64,000 bases of DNA from Centroberyx gerrardi (lineage: Eukaryota; Chordata; Actinopteri; Beryciformes; Berycidae). The DNA is taken from contig NC_136016.1 of NCBI RefSeq assembly GCF_048128805.1, positions 20,770,676 to 20,834,675 of the forward strand, read 5' to 3'. The notes beneath the pieces were generated by a model. That model was not told the DNA's origin. It made no database searches and worked only from the letters and a program-made list of their open reading frames with translations. Below, one piece after another: positions 10,702 to 21,910 of this stretch (the stretch's first letter is position 1; every line of letters starts with the position of its first letter). A program made the translations under genes and the position numbers.

Positions 10702-12724
10702 TCATTTTTTCCTCCGATGGTGATTCTTCATCTCCTCCAGTTCTCTCTCCATCAGGTGAGACTCTGCTGTCGTCTCTGTCAACTGGACAAAAAAAAACAA
10801 AAAACAGATTGAACATCAGTTATTCGTAGCTTTGGTAAGACACTGAATTACATTTTACATTTACATTTTAAGGTTTGACCAATGGGTTTTTGAAGGCCGA
10901 TAGCAATACGAATATTTTAAAATCACAGATAGAGGATATTTTCTGACAATAATCATTATCTTTGAATTTGATCATTTTCGTGCCAACAATTCAATGTTCC
11001 TACCAGATTTGTAACCTTTGCAGGGTGGAAAAGCCTCTGAAACAGTATTTAGACCATAAGATGACACTAAAACTTAAAATTAAAACCTAGACTGATTAAA
11101 ATAGTTTAGGTTGGTTATCAGCTCTTTAAGGCAGAGAGACTCACCACACCTATTCAATGGTAGATGAAACTCTGGGATACATTAGTTCATTATTAAATAA
11201 AAGAATAAAGAAAATGTGTAAAAAACAATTACATTTCATCGTAGGTTTTATAGGCTGTTTAAATGTAGCTGCGTTCAAAGGAACCGCCATCATATCAGAG
11301 GTGAACAATATGACCGGCTGATATCCAATTTTTAATAAAAGGCCAATATCGGCCTGATGTAACAGCAAACCAATACACTGGTCTAATTACATTATATTTA
11401 ACTAAATAGTATCCTTACTTACCTATTTTTATCTTTCTTTCCTTCTTTTTTTATCATTTTACTGGACAAATTCTGTCTTTTATGTGTATTTTTGATTTTG
11501 TTTGAAAATTGTTTTAATCCATTTATTTTATGTAAAGCACTTTGTGTTGCATTCTATGTATGAATGATGGCATTCAAAAACATGGTGAATATTAGCATTG
11601 CTTTTTTTTTTTATTGCAGATTGGCTGCCATTTTCCTCAGCTTCAGGCTAGACGCTGTTTCAAGCGGACAGCTCATCCAGATGAGTGACAAGTACAGGAC
11701 TAACAATACACTTCTCTGCCTCAAGGCAAAAAGCTGCATATTGTAGCTTTACGTTTGCTGAAATACATCCCATAAATATATCTTAAAGCTGCTAAGGTCT
11801 CACCATGTCCAACAGAATTTCAATTTTCAGTTTCAGAAGGTTGTTCTCCTCCTCCAGCTGCATGTTTCTCTTCTTCAGCCGCTGTACTTCCTTTCCAGAC
11901 ACGTTCCCACCTGAGTCTGGTGCAACAAGCAGAGGGAGAAACAGACAGAAAGCTGTGAGTTGTTGTTGGTCATTCCAGAGCAGCAAACTGGTGAAGTGCT
12001 GTGCATTTACACTGTGGAAGGAGCCGTTGCGTTGGTCTGTATTCAGGCTTGTGAAAGTCTTTACCTGCTATCCACTGTCCCTCTTCAAACTTCAAGCTCT
12101 GGCCTCCAATGTTCATCACCGGAGCTCCATACTCCAGGCCCAGCTCAACTTCCCTCGTTGAACGATCCAACTAAAGCCATGAAGAAAAGACGAGAAGGTA
12201 AAAATATATCAATCTACATACAATATACACAGAATTTACAGTATTAGGGACGTCTTCCTCATATTGAGTTGCAGCCCCTTTTGCACAATCCACATCTCAG
12301 TTGTCTCAAAGTTTAAAAATCCTTCTCTAATTCGTCTGCTTCTCTTTATCTACATCTCCTCCTTTGTGATTGGTATAGATTTAGTAAGGGAAACCAATAT
12401 GGGATCATGGCTTTTACCTGGATTCACTTCATCAGTGGACTTCATGAATAGAGTGAGGGTCCCTAATATTTTGTAATGTTAGTAAATCAGGTCTAGGAAG
12501 TCTTTGATCCACCCTCTCATCATTAAACATCAGGGACAGGGTAGTCTAAGAAGTTTTAAACATCCATTCTTCCATAATAAATATTTCTCTAACTAGCGCA
12601 GACTTTGGATAGTGTTACAGACCTGCAGGCCCCCTCCACTCACCGTGTGAAGGTTGGACAGAGACGCAGATTTGCGAGGAGGGGTCTTCTTCGGACTGAA
12701 CGTGTTTCCAACAAACAGCGGCAT
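10702..12724 (-). CDS. cby1: Protein chibby homolog 1
   Basis: Small coiled-coil protein of the distal centriole/ciliary base, needed for ciliary vesicle docking, and an antagonist of beta-catenin that works with 14-3-3. Exons on the minus strand: 12724-12644, 12170-12065, 11916-11804, 10782-10702. They are 81, 106, 113 and 81 bases, in phase, total 126 codons plus stop, the same length as human CBY1. Seen: MPLFVGNTFSPKKTPPRKSA (the last part is the 14-3-3-binding RKSAS serine site), LDRSTREVELGLEYG, SLKFEEGQWIA, then a leucine-heptad coiled coil (QRLKKRNMQLEEENNLLKLK, about residues 68-87) and a basic C-terminus HHRRKK. The ATG at 12724-12722 is the only one that fits the family N-terminus. 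Nothing is disrupted. Confidence 0.97.
10869..11386. mobile_element. hAT-like MITE, family R1, copy A
   Basis: In the last cby1 intron. Starts TAAGGTTTGAC, ends GTCTAATT. The flanks TTACATTT (10861-10868) and TTACATTA (11387-11394) match at 7 of 8 positions, as expected for an 8-base hAT target duplication. The interior shares the CTGGGATACATTAG-type core and the GGCCGATA/GGCCAATATCGG subterminal words with the copies at 16.3, 22.5, 45.3 and 49.6 kb. No ORF of interest. Confidence 0.7.
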
Positions 12725-13571
12725 CTTCAGTGATCTTTTAAATTCCTGAATAAGAGAAGGCAACTCTTAACTCAGGTGGCTAATTCGTGAAAAAAGGCAG
12801 TTTGTAACTAGGTTAGTAAACTTGTTTAACGTTTGCTCACGTTACCTGCAAGGCTGGTTATTAGGAAGCTAATGCTAGTTAGCTAACTCTAGCTAGCTGT
12901 AAGTACTAACCATACCTGACATTTAATTGAAAATGACGACTGTCTCACGGGTGGGTTAGTAGTTGCTGTGTCACTGAAATATATAACGCTATATATTTAC
13001 CTCCATACAGACTATTTGCTAAAACTATTACTGTGGTGGCTGTGTGGCTTTTCTTTTCTTTACAAGGAACACCATGCTTGTTACTGCGCAAGTGCGAAAT
13101 TCCTATTCCTCTAAAACAGGCAGCTTCCAAAATATGGCACGGCTTCAGATAAATCAGTTGAGAGGGGAACTTCGATGATTAGCGTTTATATGAAAACATA
13201 ATATTAAGTCAGCATGTAGGTATCTATTTAGAGTGACGTATGTGAAATTTAGCACTGAAACTCGCCCTAGTTTAAAATAAATACCCCTACTGAGGAGAAA
13301 CAGTGGGACCATCCATGAGACGTCGACACATCACCATGGTGATCGCGTTACACGTCCGTTGCTGTTTTGTTTACAGAATACACCCGCCACCAGTGCTTTG
13401 GTTTTTACATGTTAGACCTCATTAGACACATTATTAAAGTATTAGTAGTAATATTACGTATCTCCAAACCAGACCTGGATAGTTGAAATTACAATATGTG
13501 CCCGTATTCAGGTTTTAAATACGTGTATGTTTGGCTATAAAAGCGACTTGACTCCGCCCCGTATCGCAGCA
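12725..13571. other. cby1 promoter side and spacer before the tRNA gene
   Basis: No coding exon. It holds the cby1 5' UTR and promoter side. TAGCTAACTCTAGCTAGC-like words occur near 12870. A transition in base composition near 13300-13400 may mark a promoter. No specific element was recognised. Confidence 0.3.
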
Positions 13572-13644
13572 GCCCCAGTGGCCTAATGGATAAGGCACTG
13601 GCCTCCTAAGCCAGGGATTGTGGGTTCGAGTCCCATCTGGGGTG
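13572..13644 (+). tRNA. tRNA-Arg (anticodon CCT)
   Basis: 73 bases fold as a standard cloverleaf: acceptor stem GCCCCAG pairs with CTGGGGT, the D-arm has GGCCTAATGGATAAGGC, and the anticodon stem CTGGC/GCCAG encloses loop CTCCTAA with CCT at 13605-13607. The T-arm is GTGGG TTCGAGT CCCAT. A- and B-box promoters are intact (GGTTCGAGTCC near 13622). A TTTT run at 13650-13653 can end pol III transcription. No intron. It lies about 240 bases before plbd1, on the same strand. Confidence 0.97.
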
Positions 13645-13882
13645 AAAGCTTTTGACTTTTTGATGAACAAATATCAAAGCGACATTGGGGGAAAAGCATT
13701 TTGTGCAATGTGCGGAAAAACGCACACAATTTAACGGCGAAAAAAACTCTCCATCGCAGAACAACAGATCATCAGCGCTGGACCAGCCAAATGGAAATCG
13801 TTTGCCATCAATGTCGCTCTCGGTAAAAGTTATTAATTGAAATTCATGAAACGTAGAAATGTGTAAGAAATGTGTAACTAAC

Positions 13883-16800
13883 ATGGAGAAGCGGAGCATC
13901 AGGCTGTGCGTCATGCTCAGCGCTTTGGCTGCATCCGTGCAAACTTACCGTGAGTATCTGCTCCTCTGCCTTCAGCCTGTCAGTATTGGTGTATAAGCTG
14001 AATAAATACGTATGTTGCATCTAAGTTAGAATGGAATTAAACCCACTGATGAAATAGGAAATGTATTTAAATATGGGCATCGACGGGAATAGCACCCTAC
14101 GCCTACTGCAAATACACAGCACAAGCTTTGATTGACAGGCCGCTGTGGCACATCCAGATATATTGATCATTTTAAAACCGATATTTCATTCAAAAAAGCT
14201 CTCACACAAGTACTATTCAAATTTCTATTCATTCAATTTCAATTTTTATTTTTTAAAAATATACTACTTAAACTAATTATATATTACTTTCGTTGCATAC
14301 TACCTCAAAAAGATACCTATTCCACAATTTATATTTTTTAATTTTTATATACTACTTTTTAAAGTGATTTTTAATAATTTTCCAAATCGAATTTCTTGTA
14401 TGTGCAAACTTACATGCCCAATTCTGATTCTGACTCAAATAGTAAAATGTATTCAAACTGAATGCCTAAGCAGCTATACTGATATCCACCTGCATGTTGT
14501 AGACTATAATGCTGTAGACTATTATTTTAATTTGACTAATCAACAATTAAAATAAAAGAAACTGCATTTCTTCTTCCAACCTCCTCTATTGGTGTCATGA
14601 TGTCACCTTACATAATGTGTGTTATCCAACCCCAACCCTGTCACCCGGTCCATCCTCCTGCACTGGTAGCGCTCCAAGAGGCCACAGTGTCCTGGGACGC
14701 TGCCCAGAAGAGTGTGATCCTGCAGGAGGGGGTGATGGACAGGGAGGGGGGGGCCTACGGCTACTTCAACGACACCCTGCTCCTGTCCGGATGGGGGGTG
14801 CTGGAGGTCCGGGCGGGGTACGGGGCAAACGCGCAGGAAGACGAGACCACCTACTTCCTGGCTGGCTACCTAGAGGGCTACCTCACTGCTGGGTGAGCGG
14901 TCCGGCCCGGGTCAAAGGTCATATGGTGGACAGAGACCTGGGAGGGACAAGAGGTTTTGGTGAAACTTGGAGGGTTGATGCATTTTGGCGCTGTGTTCCG
15001 GCTAGGGCTGGGCGATATGGTTGAAATCAATATCATGATAATCATAAGGATTTTTTCGATATCGATATATATATCACGATATGGCTCACGTATGCAAAAT
15101 CACATGTTAAATAATCAAATTAGTTATCAATATGAACTGAATGGTAATCAGAGTTTTTAAATAAAATTTGCTTCTGATCATCTTTAGACCATAGACTGTA
15201 AAAAAGACAGCAGAATTGTGCGTCACAATATCCCAAAATCACTGTATCATCACGATATGATTCCACTGAAAGACGCGATAATATTGAATTATCGCCCAGC
15301 GTTTAAACCAGGCAGCAGTAAACATGTCGTCCCCCGCTAATTATGCAGTCCCCGTTTCGGCCAATCAGTGTCATCCTGAATGGTGTAAAGCAGCGATGAG
15401 ATGCATCATTTCCTCAAGTCGTTTCAGTCGGGTCTGAGATGTTGTGCGTGACACATGGATGAGCGAACAAATGATGCAGTGCTGACAGTGATCAGAATAC
15501 ATTATTGAGTTTGGGTAATCTCTCAGATTAACATTACTGATTTCTATTTTGATGAGGTAGTCTAGTCTAGTCTTCTCTTGTTTATTTATATAGCACACAA
15601 GCAAGTCTCAAAGGGCTTTACATACATCACATGTCATATACCACACTACATCATATGTACATACTATATATATATATATATAAACACATCATATACATAC
15701 ATCATATACATCATATACCATACTACACACTAGTACAAGTACAAGTAGTACTAGTACAACTAGTAACTGTAATAGAAAACATTTTTACCCAACACTGCAA
15801 ATATAAACATCACTCCACAATGACTGAGGACAAAATACATTTATCATTGACACTAGTGCTGAAACGATCAGCTGATTAATCAATTAGTCAATCTACAGAA
15901 AATTAATCGATTGATTTAGTCATTTATCAGGTAAACATACCAAACATTTGCTGGTAACAGCTTCACAAATACTAAGATTTGCTGCTTTCCTCTGTTTTAT
16001 ATCATTAAATCTTTATAAAATGAATAGTTTGGGGCGGTTTTAAGCAATTTTAAGAATCACTTTGGGCTCTGGTAACTTGTGATGGGCATTTGTCGTGGAA
16101 AATGCTGAACAGATTTATTCTCTCTCCTCCAGACAGATGTTCAGCCATTACTCCAACATGTTCCCCCAGATGATAAAGGATGAGAAGGTTCTGAACCCCT
16201 TGAAAAAGTTTTTGAGGTATAAACATATCCTCTCTCACTCACTCACCCTTTCTGTCTGTACAACTTCATGGTCTATACTAGGGTTAGACAGATGTATCAG
16301 GCCAAAATTTGGCTTTTATTAAATATCAGACATCAGTGAGTCATGTTGTACACCTCTCATATGATGGAGGTTCCTCCTTTATGGAGAGCCGTGTGAGTCG
16401 CTTCCTTGACCATAGATACAGAAAAACACTCTGTAAAATCTGCAATGAAATTAGATTTTCTTTGCACATTTATTCATTTAGTTTTCAATACTATTTCTTG
16501 TCAATTAATTCTTCATTTAATGGTGTAATGTATCCCAGAGTTTCCCATGATGGTCTGAATGCTGCTTCAGAGGCTTTTCCATCCTGACAAGAAGAACATT
16601 TTGGAGGGAAACACTGAATATTTGTAAATTTTGGGGGCATGAAAAGAGTTGAATTTAGAGATATTGAATATTGGCACAAAATATCAGCCTTCGTAAACCC
16701 ATATCGGTCAAACCCTAGTCTATAATAAATCACAAAAAGACATTTACACATGCTGTAGCTCAGGACAAAGTGGTCCTAATTTTTTATTTTATTGTATTCT

Positions 16801-17285
16801 GGTTTTAAACTTTGTGCATTTATGTTTTGGATGCATATTGTGTTTTAGTGGGACCCCCGGGAGACATAGCTGACACCCTTGTGTACAGCTAATGGGGATC
16901 CTTATCAATAAATAATAATCAATAAACATACAAATGGATTGTTGTAAAGCTGAAGTTAGTTGTGTGATGAGAGCTGGATGCATCTAAAACACTGCTCACC
17001 TGAGAAGATGGGATATGGGAAAGATGGAAAGGATTATTTATGTATTTATTTTTTTAATGTTATTATTCCTGTTATTATTGCTGAGAGAAAATACAGATTT
17101 GTCACAACTAAAAAAAAACTGCTCACCTGTGTGTCTGATCCACAGCAAACAGGACTACTGGGCCCGGGAGCAGGTGAGGCTGAAGAGACACAGCGACCCC
17201 TTGTGGCGACACCTGGGACTGATCCTGGCTCAGCTGGACGGACTCCAGGCCGGAGCCGCACACTGGGCCAAGAGCAGACACAGAG

Positions 17286-17329
<44 letters not shown>

Positions 17330-18555
17330 GAGAGTTGTCACAGTATCATTTCATTCAGCTCTCCACCCCCCTCCAGCCCCTGTCAGTGTTTGCGGTCCAG
17401 CTTCTGAATGGGGTGGGGGACCTGCTGGACCTCGTCCCGGCCCTGACGCCGCGCTCCAACTCCTCCACGGGGCCCGCCGCTTTCAGGACGCCGGGAATGG
17501 GCCACTGCACCGCGCTCATAAAGGTTAGGCCGAGCTCATTTGGCCCGAGTTGTGAATGAGCGCTTGGGAAACCTTTTTGTAGGCGTAATTGGTTTTATTG
17601 TTGCTCCTTGTGCTGCTTTCTGCTCCTCTAAATTGTGTCAAATGAGTGTCAGGGCCTCCGTCTCCACCACTTCTGTACCAAGTGGAGAACTGTTTGTTTA
17701 TTTATATAGTCCTTTATCACATGCATGTCTCAAAGGACTGTACAGAGAATGAGCCTAACTAGATCTAACTGATCAGCCACAGAACAGAATGATATAAGAC
17801 AAACATCAGGAAAAGCACAAGACACACAAAAGCAGATTTTAGCAAGACATAACAGCCTGCCTATTCTGCACAGCCTAATTACACACTCAAGTTTTTTTTC
17901 CCAGCAGCTACGATGGAGTCTGACAGCAGAAAATGTTTCAGCGATCTAAAACATCAGCGGTAAACGTCAGGTTTTGGTGTCAGTCCCTCAGAATCAAAGA
18001 GCGAGGGCTTCTTTCTAGAGCCGCCATTTTGCACCAAGAGACGTTCAACAATCATACAGAGGAGAAATCCATCGTAGAAGAGGAGAGAGACCAGTTTCTC
18101 CACCCACAGGAGCAGGAGAGAGACCAGAATGCACTGCAGCAGAGAGACAGGTTGCATCTTGAGTTAGGGGCGCGGCTGAAATCATAGACACACCCCAATG
18201 TTCACAAATAAGTTTGCTTGCCAGCTATATCGCATGCCTTTACACCCACTTTTGATTGAAAGCAACAAGTTCCTGCCCGTTCTCTGGTGGTTGTGGAAAG
18301 GCATTCTGGGAAATGTAGGAAATCACTAACTGAAGTAGTAAGATGAGGCAGGTTGAGGCAAAAGTGGGTTCACCAAAAAAGTAAATTACAACAGTTTAGT
18401 CACAAAATAACTCCTGGAATGCATTGGACATCACTAATTTATGATGTCTAATCTAAGTTTGGGTGGATTTTTCCAGCAGTTTGGATCTACGAGGGTCCAG
18501 AATCAAACTGACAACTTCTTTGTTTGAATACCCCGCTCCACCACACACACACACC

Positions 18556-18598
<43 letters not shown>

Positions 18599-18772
18599 CA
18601 ACCCACCCTCTCTCCTCTTCATCTCAGGTGCTCCCAGGCTTTGAGAACCTGCTGTTTGCCCATTCCAGCTGGTACACCTTCGCCGCCACCATGCGTATCT
18701 ACAAACACTGGGACTTCAGGCTGTCTGACACACACACCGCCACGGGCAAGATGTCCTTCAGCAGCTACCCAG

Positions 18773-18816
<44 letters not shown>

Positions 18817-21800
18817 CACATCCAAGCATGATCCTTAGGTAGCTGAGCTGGGTGGGCCGGCAAAAGGAGGATTTACAGTATATAGATGAAAGAAAAACAG
18901 CTAAAATACAGCTTGAACTGAATTTACATCAGTACAGAGTGTGTGAACATAAAGCACAGGTTTCTCAGAACGGCTCGTGCTTAATCCACTCCGTTTCTCT
19001 TTCATCTTGGGAAACATAAACACTGAGATCCAGGATTTAATTTAACCCAAATCCCTGCCTGAAAAGCATCTTCAGTGAATAGTCTCGAGTGAAAGTAATT
19101 CTCCCGGCTCAGTCGGTGACCGGTAAACATCCACCGCAGTGTTTCCGCACACCCAAACAGTGATGAAATGTATCACGGCCGGCTACAATACCGCATTCCC
19201 TCTCTGTCAAGTCGGAGGAAAGCGGAGTTATTTTGCGGGCAAAGATTTGCCGAGCGGTTCGAGCCATAAAAATCCTCTTACAGGCCCCGTCGCTATCAGA
19301 ACACAAGTGGTTTTAGAGCGCTATTTTTAGAGCCGGACAGGTCAAGGGTGTCACTTCGCTATATTAAAATGAAGAGGCAGAATACACACTGCTGCATGTG
19401 GAGGTGGAGCTGCCTGCTGCCTCCTGTCTGACCTCTGGCTGACAGGAACGATGTGCAGCGAGGATCTCTGGTCAGTTATGAGATGAACAAGAAAAGCTGC
19501 AGTAAAACACTCACAAATACTAGCAGTAGTAGTAGTAGTAGCAGTAGTACTAATAGCAGTACAGTAGTAGCAATGGTAGTAGTAGTAGTACAAGTATTCT
19601 TCTTCTTCTTCTTCTTCTTCTTCTTCTTCTTCTTCTTCTTCTTCTTCTTCAGTAGTAGTAGTAGTAGCAGTAGTAGCAGTAGTACTAATAGTAGTACAAG
19701 TATTCTTCTTCCTCTTCTTCTTCTTCTTCAGTAGTAGTAGTAGTAGCAGTAGTAGCAGTAGTACTAATAGTAGTACAAGTATTCTTCTTCTTCTTCTTCT
19801 TCTTCTTCTTCAGTAGTAGTAGTAGTAGCAGTAGTAGCAGTAGTACTAATAGTAGTACAAGTATTCTTCTTCTTCTTCTTCTTCTTCTCCTTCTTCTTCA
19901 GTAGTAGTAGTAGTAGCAGTAGTAGCATTAGTAATAGTACTATTACTACTACTACTACTACTATTAATACTACTAAATATCTAAATAGTTACACAAAGTT
20001 GTAGGTAAGATAAGGAATGATCTCATCTCAAATCTCCACTCACTTTTCCCTCCTCCTTCTGCCCATTCCCTCTTACACCTTCATCCTGAAATATCAACAT
20101 CTTCCTCCCCCCCTCTTATCTCCTCCTCCTCCTCCTCCTCTTCTTCTTCCTCCTCCTCTTCCTTCTCCTCTTCCTCTTCTTCCTCCTCCTCCTCCTCCTC
20201 CTCCCCCTTCCCTCCCTCCTCCTCTTTCTACTCCTCCTCCTCCTCTCCCCCCCCCCCCCCCCCCCCCCCCCTCCAGGCTTCCTGATGTCTCTGGATGACT
20301 TCTACCTGCTGGGCAGCGGCCTGCTGATGACTCAGACCACCAACAGTGTGTTCAGCTCCTCTCTGTTCTCGCGGCTCGGCCCTCACAGCCTGCTGGCCTG
20401 GCAGAGAGTCCGGCTGGCCAACAGCCTGGCGCGCAGCGGAGAGGCCTGGGCCCAGGTCTTCTCCAAATACAACTCAGGTGAGTTGAGTCCGAGCCAGTTC
20501 CAACACCAGGTCCAAAGAGGGTCGAGACCGAGACCAGAGAAAATCCAGTCCTATTCAAGAGAAAAGTAGCCAGGAAACAGTGTACATGTAAAAAAAATTA
20601 TTAAAGGGATAGTTCACCCAAAAAATGTTATTCGGTCATTGACCACTCATCCTCATGCCAGTACAAAATCGGATGAGTGTTCACCAGGCTCACTGCCGGA
20701 GAGGCTTTCTTCCAAATTGCAGTAAATGGAGTCCAGTCCTTTAGGCTTCATGCTCTCCATGCTGCCGCAGCATAATCCAAGTCTTATGACGCCATGCGAT
20801 CGCTCTGTGAGTGGAAAAAAAACTGAATTTTATTAATTATTTAATGCAAATTGAGTCTTCCTCCATTGTATTGAGCTTCCGTGTTCCCAAACACAAAGGT
20901 TTGCGACAGTACGCGACTTCCACGGCTGCATGATCTTGCGAAGTTCAGGCTTCTCCGGCAGCGAGCCTGGAGAACTCCTGGTGAGTTGTATGAAAAAAAA
21001 CACTCATTCGATTTTGTACTGGCATGAGGATGAGTAGATAATGACCGAATTTAAATTTTTGGGTGAACTATCACTTTAAGGAGTTTCTTAAAGATGAAGA
21101 GCGATTTATATAGATCTATCTCTAGCTCTGTCCTAAACCCTTCAACATCCAACTAATCAATGCATAGAAGTTTTAGGACCATCATATATTATACACAGGT
21201 GTGATCCCATAAAGGAAAAAATCTGTGATGTTCAATGCGTTATTTAGCGATGAAGTGTTGTAATTTACTTTTTTGATGAACCCACTTTCCCTCAACCTGC
21301 CTCGTCTACTTCTACTTCAGTTAGTGATTTCCTACATTTCCCAGAATGCCTTTGGACAACCCCCTGAGAAGCAGAAATCAGAAGAATACATCACCAAAAC
21401 AACAAAATGGACTCACAGTACAAATACAATACAAAGTACATCTAGCCAATAGCAGTTTTTTTTTAACAGTCTTAAAGTGTTTTAGGGTTTAGATTTTTTG
21501 TAGTGTTGGGGAGAAAATAAACAAAGGTGGATCAGGTGGAGAAAAAATTGAAAGGTAGGGGAAAAAGTTGAGTCCATATCCAATAGTGGATGAGACTAAG
21601 ACAGACAAGTCCAAGATGTCTTCAAGTGGTTTGAAGACCAGAATAAAGACAAACAAAGAAGAATAAAGCACTAGAGTGCTGGGTGAAATCCAGAGAGGAG
21701 AAGAGAGAGATGGGACGGGAAGATGAGACAAGAGCAGAAGAGAGAGGCATGAATGATTAACTCGGGTCTGGGGCTGAAATCCTCCCTTATGTAAAAATTC

Positions 21801-21867
21801 ATAGGGCAAATTTCCATAGCCATTCATACATCAGATTCTCAAACAGACCCCGCTCGTCATTACGTAA

Positions 21868-21910
<43 letters not shown>

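Noticed and set aside
13606-13914. Minus-strand ORF across the tRNA gene
   Set aside because: It overlaps a structurally perfect tRNA and the plbd1 first exon on the opposite strand.
19453-19734. Ser- and Phe-homopolymer ORF
   Set aside because: Product of (AGT)n and (TTC)n repeats in a plbd1 intron.
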